From Uranotaenia lowii (taxonomy: Eukaryota > Arthropoda > Insecta > Diptera > Culicidae), in the NCBI RefSeq assembly GCF_029784155.1, contig NC_073692.1, positions 158,315,582 to 158,379,581 of the forward strand: a stretch of 64,000 bases of DNA, given 5' to 3'. The translations under genes and the position numbers were made by a program. Below are positions 1-8,777 of the stretch, piece after piece (the stretch's first letter is position 1; each line of letters starts with the position of its first letter). The notes beneath the pieces are model-generated. The model was not told the origin of the DNA. It was given only the letters and a program-made list of their open reading frames with translations, and did not search any database.

Positions 1-598
1 CAATCCTTCCTTCTTCGCGTTTCAGTTTGCGGTAGATCTCCTCCACCACCGCAAATGATCTGCCGACTATATCAATGTCATCGACAAAGCAGATAATATG
101 ACTGAGTCTGTTGAAAATCGTGCCCCATATTTCGCCCACCTTCAAGCGCCTTGTTGAACATCATGCGGGATAGATGATCGCCTTGTCGAAGCCAACTGCG
201 TGATTCGAATGAAATCAACAATTCACCTGAAATCCGCACACAGCGCTGCGTTCCATCTACCGTCACCTTGATCAGTCTGGTAAGCTTCCCGAAAAAGTCG
301 TTCTTACCCATGATTTTCCGTAGCTTGTCACGGTCGATCGTGTTGTATGCGGCTTTGAAGTCGATGAATAGATGGTGCGTAGGGACTTGGTGTTCACGGC
401 ATTTTTGGACAATTTGACGTAATGGGAAGATCTGGTTCTTCGTTGACCGTCCCTCCATGAAACCGGCCTGATGACTTCCCACGAATCTGTTTGCTTGTGG
501 CGTTAGGCGGCGGAGTAGGATTCGGGACAACACTTTGTAGGCAACATTGAGGACAGTGATCGCTCGGTAGTTCTTACAGTAGACTAAGTCGATTGGGG
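1..598 (-). mobile_element. Truncated LINE (family A) reverse-transcriptase fragment
   Basis: The complement encodes the fingers/palm part of a non-LTR reverse transcriptase: motifs GSHQAGFMEGRST, HLFIDFKAAYNTID and LRQGDHLSRMMFN are readable around 78-533. The DNA aligns almost base for base with 60945-61540 of this window, so it is another copy of the same family. It runs off the left edge of the window and homology stops near 585-598. Compared with the other copy it has substitutions in conserved positions (RQGDHL for RQGDGL) and a shifted frame after the palm, so it is dead. It lacks endonuclease and 3' tail here. Confidence 0.85.
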
Positions 599-861
599 GG
601 TAATTTTTGAGTTTCTCAAACCCTGGGGTCTATAAAGCTTCGTCTTGGTCCAAAACTCATCCATGACTTTTGTAGAATTTTTAAGTAACGTTTACATGAG
701 TAAATTTGAACTTTTAGGTTTTTTATGGTCGACCTGAGCGTTAAAATCCCCGATGACGATCTTGATATATTGTTTTGGGCAGCGGTCGCGGGCAGCGGGC
801 CACTATCTCGCAAGAGGACCGACTTGATGTTGCTGTTTTGGGTCCCTAACACCACCAGGAC

Positions 862-945
862 GTTGTTGCACTCCGCACGCTCCCCTGACATGAACAACAG
901 ACGCGTAAGGAGCCCCCTATCACAGTCTCTATGCGACCAAAAAAT
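862..945 (-). repeat. Fragment of RTE-like LINE 5' region
   Basis: The stretch with CCCCTGACATGAACAACAGA and GCGACCAAA matches 45905-46015, the region just upstream of the intact RTE-like ORF, in the same orientation. It is a short displaced piece of that 5' leader lying just before the R1-like coding sequence. Upstream, 599-861 holds no recognisable gene. Confidence 0.55.
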
Positions 946-2145
946 CGAGCGATCAGCAAGGCAACTGCCAGTCCATGAGCAGAGATGGAAGACCAAAGTT
1001 TTCGATAAGGAAGTGTGCACCGAAGCTATTAACATGCAGGAAGCATCGCAGGTCCATAATGCTGAGCAGCTGACGAAAATGCTGGTAGCGATGTGTCGAC
1101 CATGTCGGCATGTCGACCATGCCCAGAAGGAATACATCGAAGTGGTGGCGACGACCAGCTTACTGGTGGACCTCAGAAATAGCTGAGCTTCGTACTAGCT
1201 GTCTAAAAGCCAGACGACAAGCTCAACGGACGAGAAACAAAGCCGATAGAGAAACAAGAGGTGCCGTTTACCGAGCAGCCAGGGTGGCACTTAAGCGGGC
1301 TATTAAAACAAGCAAAGAGAACTGCTACAGAGCGTTATGCCAGAGCGTAGATGAAAACCTATGGGGCCAAGCCTATAGAGATTCGGTGGCCCAAGGTCGC
1401 CGACCGAAAAGTGTCCAGAAAAACTAAGAGAGATCGCTGCACATCTTTTCCCGCAGCATTACCCGACGCAGTGGCAGCCTTGCCAAATCTACGTATTTTA
1501 AGCAATTCTACGGAGCTACGGATCGATGCTCAAAATTTACGGGTTTCCTAGGATTTTTACGGATTATCGGAAAAATTCAAGGGATTCTGCGGAAAAATAA
1601 AATTCTACCTGACGACCAAAAAAAGGTCCTAAAGTTTTATTTTGCCAAAATCAGTACATTTTTCGATTTTCGTCAAATCTACAGACTTGAGCGGTTTCAA
1701 TTTGGCAATGCTGCGCAGTGGCCAGTTACCCCGTACGACGCGAGTGCCTTCGACATCGAGCCAGTAACGAACGAGGAACTTGTGGTTATCGCTAAGAAAC
1801 TTACGGTGAATAAGGCCCCTGATCCGGACGGAATCCCAAATGCAGGTGGCGGTACAGACCATTCTGGATACTGTCAGAGTGGGGCTACAAAAGTGTCTCG
1901 ACGAGGGATCTTTCCCAATCCTGGGAGACTTCCAAGGCATCCATCATCATACAGACCCATTTGTCTGTTGGACACCCTTGGTAAGCTACTGGAGAGGATA
2001 ATATTTAACAGATTTATTATCTACACAGAAGGCGAAAGTGGATTGTCGGACAGTTAGTTCGGTTTTTGGAAAGGGAGATACACGGTGGACGCCATCCGAA
2101 TGGTGACAGAGTACGCGAAGCGCGCATATAAAAAGAAGCGGACAG
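946..2145 (+). pseudogene. R1-clade LINE ORF2 remnant, segment 1
   Basis: Several frames together read as the linker and first reverse-transcriptase motifs of an R1-like ORF2: the linker block around 1150-1390 (WWTSEIAELRTSCLKARR, then ALKRAIKTSKENCYRALC and LWGQAYR), NKAPDPDGIPN near 1812-1842, SSYRPICLLDTLGKLLERII near 1945-2005 and YTVDAIRMVTEYAKRAYKKK near 2075-2135. These lie in different frames with stops between them, so the copy is a pseudogene. The reading is interrupted exactly at 2145 by a TIR element and resumes at 3394. The clade call rests on recognising the linker and motif wording; a phylogeny would settle it. Confidence 0.8.
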
Positions 2146-3391
2146 CCCGCATAATTAAAAACAGTTGGGGATATAGTACTAACTATTAACTTAATATATT
2201 GGTAGCAGTACCAGTATGAAATATCTTCCAAGTATCATTTCATTATACATGTTCAAAATTTTATTACCTCAATAAATTATGACAGGATCGTATCAGTGAC
2301 AGTGACAATATGATATATGATTTAGTAAGTATAGTATAATAAGAGAATAAAAATTTGCAACCTTTGAATATTGTCTCTGGACCTTATCCAGGACTCTAAC
2401 AGTGTACGACAAAGTTTCCTTATATTTTCTTAGCATTAGACATTAAATTAAAAAAAAAACAACATTGACAACATTGTATGAGTTAGACAAGTCGTTATCA
2501 TTTCACCTCTTGCGGATAATAACTAATATTGTTATTTTAAGATGTAGTTGTGAGCTTATGCATTTTTTCGCTCTTGGGTTCAGCATCTGCTAATTTTCAC
2601 TTCACTTCGTTAAAATTTGTGTCGGCAACCCCACGCCAGGTTCGGAACTGAAAACTGTGTTCAAAATGGCTCCGAAAAAAAAGAATCACGCTGAGAAAAA
2701 CACACAGAACGCGAAAAGTAAGTAAAACTATATTATATTATCGATAAAAACTAGTGAGATTAAATAAAACTAATGAAATTACAGAAACAAAGATCTCTGC
2801 TGAGCGGAGAGCGGAAAAAAAATCTACTGAAAGGCTGAACAATGCAGATCTGCACAAATAGGTAAGATTGTATAATCCATGTATAATATCAGAAATAAAA
2901 AATAAAAATCTCAACATTTAAATTTTTTAATTTTATTTTATTTTTTGTGGGAAAGAATTGGAACTATATTGGTTATGGTACAGGGAAGCTCTTTTTAAAA
3001 ATATTTTACAATATGCGGAACGTATGATTGAGCGTTATTTTTACTACAAACTACTATAAGCAAACTATATCCATTGAAGTTGATGAAATCTATGATTTTG
3101 TATTCCAACGTAGCTAGAACATTCAGGTAGATTGTTTTGCTCGCCAAAAGTGGATGATATTTTAACCGTATCCAATAATGTAGCATGAAATATTTGTTCG
3201 AAAAAATCGCTCTTTTTGAATGGTAAACATGCTTAACAGCCCTTTCCCCATATGGTACTTTAACAGATAATCATAATACAGATTGTTAATATGGTCTGTG
3301 TTATTGTACATATACTGTTCACTTTACAATAAACGATAACGTTTAGAGACAATATAGAATATTCTCTATATATTGTAATTGATTATGCGGG
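2146..3391. mobile_element. TIR element inserted in the R1 copy, carrying a small spliced ORF
   Basis: The ends are inverted: CCCGCATAAT at 2146 and ATTATGCGGG ending at 3391. The dinucleotide AG flanks both sides (2144-2145, 3392-3393). Removing the element and one AG restores the R1 frame as KKKRT-GVRHCAIVTIDVQNA, which is strong evidence for the exact boundaries. The 1246-bp interior encodes no transposase I can recognise. It does contain a two-exon small ORF (2666-2861) with nearby AATAAA signals. The superfamily is unknown; a 2-bp AG duplication is unusual for the common insect superfamilies. Confidence 0.8.
2666..2861 (+). CDS. Two-exon small basic ORF, 42 codons, inside TIR element
   Basis: Exon 1 is 2666-2717, beginning with ATG in the context AAAATGG and encoding MAPKKKNHAEKNTQNAK. 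The donor is GTAAGT at 2718 and the acceptor TTACAG ends at 2784. Exon 2 is 2785-2861, continuing in frame through ISAERRAEKKSTERL to a TAG at 2859. The predicted product is very rich in Lys, Arg, Glu and Asn and resembles no family I know. The stop is followed at once by GTAAGA, itself a donor-like sequence, so a longer ancestral gene may have been cut here. AATAAA signals lie at 2894 and 2901. The splice model is inferred, not shown. Confidence 0.45.
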
Positions 3392-3393
3392 AG

Positions 3394-3655
3394 GTGTTCG
3401 TCACTGCGCCATTGTGACAATCGACGTTCAAAATGCTTTCAACAATGCCAGCTGGGAAACGATTGCCAAAGTGCTTCACAGGATGCCTGTTCCCAATAAC
3501 CTCTGCAGGATAATATGAAGCTATTTCGAAAATCGAGTACTGACGTATGAAACCGAAACTGGGTTACGATCTACTGCCCTAACAGCGAGTGTTCCACAGA
3601 GTGCCACACTAGGACCTGTGCTTTGGAATGCCATGTAAAATGAGGTGCTAACGCT
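3394..3655 (+). pseudogene. R1-clade LINE ORF2 remnant, segment 2
   Basis: This continues segment 1 after the TIR element. The first part reads GVRHCAIVTIDVQNAFNNAS, the catalytic motif A region, followed by a frame change and RSTALTASVPQSATLGPVLW, the motif B region, where the usual PQGS-type core has become PQSATL. A stop (TAG) follows the Met in WNAM. The copy is interrupted again near 3655, before the FADD motif, which reappears at 6526. Confidence 0.75.
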
Positions 3656-4417
3656 GAAACTTGTAAGCGTTGCTAGTCTCTCGAAAGAGGTCTTAGCGAT
3701 TTTGTTCGTAGTTGTAATTTTATATGCAGTGAGTATTTTGGGGGTTGAACTATTCCTCTGGAAGGCGAAAACTTCCACGAACAGCACGCAGCCATGACCA
3801 CTACTGGTTCCACCACTCACCACTAGAGACCGCAAGCTACCCAGCGGAGCGAAGAGGCGAATGGAAATAAAAGAGGCGTATGGGATTTAGACGAGACAAA
3901 AAAGCCGCGAGGCGAGAGCAACGATTGCCTGCTGTCCAAAGCCCGTGATATGAACGGCCATCGTCATTTGAAATTTAAACGTTGGCGAAAGAACTTCGGA
4001 AGAAATTTGGAATATTGTGATAAGTTTGAAGTCACATATTCGGACAGCAGGTAAAGTTCGCCATATTGCTCTCGCCATCGACATCATCTGATATTTGGAC
4101 CCTATATTTAGGACACCGCTGTTTTGGGATGGAATAACAACCCACTGCCGAGCCGCCACCGTTCAATCGGATTCAAATACGAACCCACAATTTCCCACCC
4201 AGTTCGAGTGAGTTTCTCACTGGCGAACTTGATCCGACCAACAACACTTCCGTGCCTGGTTCAGCACCCAAGGTGGGACCAGGTACGTTTCAACTTACCC
4301 TGCGACAGCCTCGCTTTTCGACATCTCCGTGCCTAGTTCAGCACCCAAGGTGGGGCCAGGTACACTTCAACTTACCCGTCAACTGCTTCGCACCTGCCGC
4401 TGGTCGCTACCCTAGTA
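3656..4417. other. Left part of a compound insertion in the R1 copy, unassigned
   Basis: This stretch and 6183-6510 separate R1 motif B from motif C and so were probably one inserted sequence before the 4418-6182 element landed in it. Faintly similar inverted ends occur (TTGTAAG..CTAGTC near 3658 and its complement near 6475-6495). No protein family is recognisable; the ORFs are short and chance-like. The part from about 4120 is GC-richer and contains the tandem repeat at 4250. Confidence 0.4.
4250..4385 (+). repeat. Two-copy 77-bp tandem duplication
   Basis: Copies start at 4250 and 4327, each beginning CCGTGCCT(G/A)GTTCAGCACC and running through GGTACRYTTCAACTTACCC before diverging. A related half-unit (CCCAAGGTCGGACC) is seen near 6229-6260 on the other side of the 4418-6182 element, which supports the idea that both flanks belong to one host repeat. 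Confidence 0.8.
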
Positions 4418-6182
4418 CGCTGCCACACAGAAAAAAAATCTGAATCCTTAAAAGCACTGAAATCGAAAATTCATAATATTACATGACATAGATCGTGATT
4501 TCATAATGTAAATTTAAAAAAACAAAAATAATTGAACCGTTAAAAGCACTGAAATTGAATCACACTAATATTACAGGACACTGAACAAGATTTCGTAATG
4601 TAAAATTCCGTCATTTATGATGCTTCTTTTTGTTTACATCATATGTGATGTAATTTTACTGATTATTTTTGTACACACAAAACAACTGAATCCTTAACAG
4701 CACTGAACAAGAAGTTTCCAAAAATTACACGTCGTGTAATTTTTTAATGACAAGTAATTTTTATTTAATTAATATTACATTACATTGAACGCTATTTTAT
4801 CGTGTACAATCACAGAGTGTTGAAAGCAGGCAGACAGAAAACCAGTTGAGAAATGTCTGCGATATGGCTGTTCAAAAGTTTCATCTGATTTGTTAAACCT
4901 GAACAAATCTAGGCACCTGGCACCCCAGTTAGAAATGTAAACAAATGTTTCGAATATCGGTGCATGCAAGTAAGGTTTGGTAATTTTTGCTCTTCATATC
5001 GTAATTTATTCAATAGTTTTCTGATTTTTTTCAGATCAGGAAGATTACTCGGAAGCATCGAGGTCGTGACGATCTTGTCAACCAACATGACGACGTTGCG
5101 AACCAATCCGGATTACAGTAATAGTGAAAGTAAGTAAAAATTCTGTTCACCAACCAGCATAAAAGGCAGCACCCAATCGTCAACAGCTGTTGCCGGGATT
5201 GATTTTCGATTCACAGCTTCATTAAATCACCCCCTCCCCTCGCCGCTGAAAATAATCAACCTGCCTTTGAAGAAATTGCATCAAGTTTGGAAAAATTTGT
5301 CTCTGATGCCGTTTTCAAATCCCAATGAGAGTGCCAAAAAGGCCTAATCCTTCACATAAAAAACATCTGGAATCGTTTTTTCATGAACGCAGGAAACGAT
5401 AGCAGTTTATGACAAACTTTAGTGCTCTTTTTCACGATTGATATTTTTTCTGTACGAAATTTTTGATATCTTGGTTAACACGCCATTCCTTTCTCTTTTT
5501 TTCAGTCAAAACAAATATTCCTGGAAACAAATTGTTATCATGGTAATGCACCCATACTGACTAGATGTTTCATCCTGAGTTAAAACCTGGAAGGATTCCC
5601 CGTACCCAAACAGTGGACAAGAACGCTGGTGATGCCTTTGAGACCTGTTTACTGGAACAGCTGATCACATAAATGGCCACTAAACATTTCGGGAAAAATC
5701 AATCGAAGATGCAGTTAAGCACGATAAGACTATTTCAACTGAAGTGCCTTTCGTTGCATAAACAGGTATAATCTACCAAATACTATTTTAGATCATCATT
5801 CTTATTATAGTTTTTTTTCTCTTTTGCAGATCCCCACCGAGCGCTACCAACAAAAATTTCATTGCGGTGATCAAAATAGAAGATTAGTTTATATTTTAGT
5901 TCATTATAGGAATCATAATATGTTCGTAAGAAAAATACATTTTCGTTTTCATTTGTTTTCGCTAAACATATTAAACAGCATTCATTAGTAGACGAAAGCC
6001 CGCACTACCATATTTTAAAATTCCGTTCGTTTATAAATTACGTCTTGTTTAATATTACACGTCTCCAAAATTTACAGACGTGTAATTTTCTAATCGCACT
6101 GAAAATTCCGTCATATATGATGCTTCTTTTTATTTACATCATATGTGACGTAATATTACATTTTTTTTTCATTGTGTGCAGC
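4418..6182. mobile_element. TA-flanked TIR element with exon-like interior
   Basis: The ends pair as CGCTGCCACACAGAAAAAAA at 4418 and, on the complement from 6182, GCTGCACACAATGAAAAAAA, each next to TA. Subterminal DNA on both sides is packed with ATTACAT/ATGTAAT motifs and shares the phrase GATGCTTCTTTTTRTTTACA (about 4619 and 6120). The central 3/4 has a different texture and shows a chain of splice-like sites: donor 4970, acceptor 5034, donor 5130 (GTAAGT), acceptor 5505, donor 5766, acceptor 5829. No transposase is visible. Confidence 0.65.
5087..5546 (+). CDS. Spliced small ORF, 27 codons, inside TIR element
   Basis: The exon 5035-5129 follows a strong polypyrimidine/CAG acceptor and ends at a consensus GTAAGT donor. 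Its ATG at 5087 opens MTTLRTNPDYSNSE, and splicing to the acceptor at 5505 continues in phase as IKTNIPGNKLLSW then TAA at 5544-5546. A further candidate intron (5766-5829) would then lie in the 3' untranslated part. The product is tiny and unrecognised. The splice sites are good by eye, but the ORF is short enough to be incidental; a spliced non-coding RNA is an equal alternative. Confidence 0.3.
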
Positions 6183-6510
6183 TACATCGCCGTGTCAACG
6201 CCATTGGACCGAGTTAGACCTCACCGAACCCAAGGTCGGACCAACCCGAGGACCAGTACCAGGTGGTAGCCGTAATAAAATCAGATACCCATTATTGTTA
6301 CTCATGAGTGTATTATTCAAAGTGGTGGAATTAAAGCTTGGATTGTGCTCCCCAATAAATTTAAGTTTAAGCTAGAAGGTGGAGTTTTTCTTCCTCCGAA
6401 TATTCCCTGCATTTTGCTTGATCAGTAAGCTTGCCGACCCTAGGGATTGTTTAGGGAATCTCTGGGACGCCTGCCGACTGACTAGTGGCTAGTCTTACAA
6501 ACAACAAGCA
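6183..6510. other. Right part of compound insertion, unassigned
   Basis: Continues the sequence found at 3656-4417. It holds no gene. The half-unit CCCAAGGTCGGACC near 6229 resembles the 4250 tandem repeat. It ends close to 6505, where R1 coding sequence resumes. Confidence 0.4.
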
Positions 6511-7783
6511 GGCGTGCAGATAGTCGGATTTGCTGACGATATCGTGCTCATGATCACCGGCGAAACAATCGAGGTTGCTACGGTGTCCGTAGAAAGGGTT
6601 GGCATCTGGATGGAGGGAGTTAAACTTCAGATAGCTCACCATAAAACCGAAGTTCTGTTCGTGACCAACAAAAGAGTTGTGCCGCATATGGAGATTACTG
6701 TTGGGGGCACACCACATCTTCGACACAGCAGCTGAAATACCTTGGAGTAATGGTCGACAAGCGCTTAAGTTTTGGTGCGCATGTCAAATACTGTTGTGAA
6801 AGTGCATCGAAAGTCATAGATTCAATGGCCTGGATTATGCCGAACTGCCATGGTCCAAAGAGTAGCAAGAGACGTCTTCTAGCGAGCGTAGCACTGTCGA
6901 AACTACGATACGGAGTAACGGCCTGGAGCTCCGCGATAGTGGAAGAGCGCAATAAATCCAAATTACGGAGCACACAGCTTTTGTCATCGCGGACATCATT
7001 CCCATTGACATAACACTGTCGGAGGATATGAAGTGTTACAAAGCAAGAGCTGTTAGAGGAGTGCATAAAATTCAACGACCAGCGTCAGTGCTCAAGTGGC
7101 AGGAGCAATGGGACGCATCGAACGACGTAAGATGGACGCATAGGCTAAACCCGCGATTTTCAGACTGGGTAAATCGGAAGTATGGAGAGGTCAACTTCTG
7201 CATGATGCAGTTCCTTTCAGGTAATGGGTGCTTTAATCAATACCTTTATCGTTTTAAGCTTATCAGCTCGCCTTATTGCCCGGAATGCGTAGATACGAAG
7301 GAATCGGCAGCAAAAGGAAGCGGAGCAAAAAGAAGCGGAGATACCATTCGGGGTGGTTGTGACGAGATTCTAGCTTGGTAGTTTCTCAATCGGCCATGCC
7401 TTGGTGGTTAGAAATCCTGCGGAAGTCGATGCTGTGACGGGCGCGAGTTACTTTGAAAGCGTTACCTAACCGGCACACGTCCCGGGGTCTTCCGTACCAG
7501 TCTGAAGTAGGCGATAGAGAAAAAGGTGAAGGAGGAAAAAGGAGAAAAAGGATAAAATAGAAAGATGATAAAGGAGGAAGACCAAAATTGAGAAAGATGA
7601 AAAGGACAAGGGTCAGATGTATAAGTGCATGAGAGCAGCCTACCGCTTAATGTAATAGGGTGAAACCAAGAGGCACATCTGGCACACGAAGCCCAAGGTG
7701 GTTTTAGTGGGAAGAACCCACTCACGGCAGCAAACACCCGGCTGTTATAGTTTGAAGTCAAATTTCCATCTTGTAAAAAAAAA
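6511..7783 (+). pseudogene. R1-clade LINE ORF2 remnant, segment 3, with 3' UTR and poly-A
   Basis: The segment opens at the catalytic motif C: QIVGFADDIVLMITGETIE (FADD intact), then IWMEGVKLQIAHHKTEVLFV, SSKRRLLASVALSKLRYGVT and, after frame changes, GEVNFCMMQFLSGNGCFNQY and SPYCPECVDTKE, the Cys-containing C-terminal block of R1 ORF2. Multiple frameshifts make it a pseudogene. From about 7380 the non-coding 3' end includes a purine-rich GGAAAAAGGA tract (7520-7600) and ends in A9 at 7775-7783. The last 300 bases match 62530-62824, another 3' end of the same family. Confidence 0.85.
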
Positions 7784-7786
7784 TGT

Positions 7787-7965
7787 ATCCAAAGCATCCA
7801 CCAGGGTTGGGTACCCGATCTCCGCTAAGGTTTCTCGCACCCCAGCTAGCACCACGGGGAGCTATAGAATCAGAGTTGTGATATGACCACTATTCGAAGC
7901 TTTGGTGTATGGTGTTCCGAGTTGCACATTGTCTACCGTTCGCCAGCCAAATTTGCTAAATACAG
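7787..7965 (-). repeat. Second displaced fragment of RTE-like LINE 5' leader
   Basis: CAAAGCATCCACC..GGGTTGGGTACCCGATCTCCGC..CTCGCACCCCAGC..GATATGACCACTAT..TTGCACATT..CC.CCGTT matches 46010-46160 in the same orientation. It abuts the R1 poly-A with no gap. With 862-945 it shows that the 5' leader of this family occurs as separate pieces. Confidence 0.75.
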
Positions 7966-8371
7966 ATTTGCTTAATAGGCATTGGATTTTAGCAACCTTT
8001 TCTATGGGTGTATGATTTAGTCGTTTTTGCCGCCCAGTCCCACTCAATATTCAAACGAAATAGCAGCTCCAGCGGTAGTTTGCGCTGACTAATGAATATT
8101 CAGAAAGCATTTCACATTTTTATTTATCATATTTTTGCAATGTATCCCGCGCTTATGTAATTCATTTACAAGAACCGGTATTAAATTGCCTTTCTAGTGA
8201 ATATAAGTTGATCGCGGAATTCTTGCGTTAATACACTCAAAATCCAGTACAGTTGTTAAATGATAAAAAAAACAGCTACCTTTGAACATTCGCTCAAAAA
8301 TAATTCTGTGTTTTGTATTTCGACATTTCGCGATTTTTTTCATTTATCTAGTGTGATTTAAACAATGTTAA
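7966..8371. other. Intergenic stretch with a short dispersed repeat
   Basis: No gene. The piece TAGGCATTGGATTTTAGCAACC..TCTATGGGTGT (7974-8011) recurs inverted at 14449-14493. The rest is AT-rich and unassigned. Confidence 0.6.
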
Positions 8372-8773
8372 CCGTTCATTGATTGAAAAGTACGTGTTTT
8401 ACACGACCTTTTCATATTTTTGTGGTCATGATCTTAATTTTTTTTAAATGCATATACTGTATCCGCAACATATTGTCTCTAACTTCAGCTTTCTTGGAGA
8501 CTAAAATTTTTTTAAGTATTTTGTAGCTAATTTACAGTTTTTTTACCAAAGTTAGTATTTTCGGTTTTTTTTTCTTAGACTTTAAAACGGTAAAAAGTAT
8601 TGTGGTACAATATTGCTTGAGAATCATATTTGAGCTACATTACGAGGTTTAAAAAACTTTAAATTTGGCTAAAGTCGGTTGAGAAACAAGAGAGATATAG
8701 CAGTTTAATTCAGGAGTGTCAAATTGACTCTCCAGGAACTTTAACGAGTAAAAACTTCTGGGACGGAAAAGGG
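8372..8773. mobile_element. TTAA-flanked MITE-like element
   Basis: TTAA occurs at both borders (8368-8371, 8774-8777), and the ends read CCGTTCATTG on the left and CCCTTTTCCGTCCC on the complement of the right. About 300 bases at 35905-36202 are a diverged copy (GATTGAAAAGTACG, TTTGTGGTCATGAT, GCAACATAT, CTTGGA.AC, CTGGGACGG). TTAA targets are characteristic of piggyBac-type elements; the inverted ends are weak, so the class is inferred. Confidence 0.6.
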
Positions 8774-8777
8774 TTAA

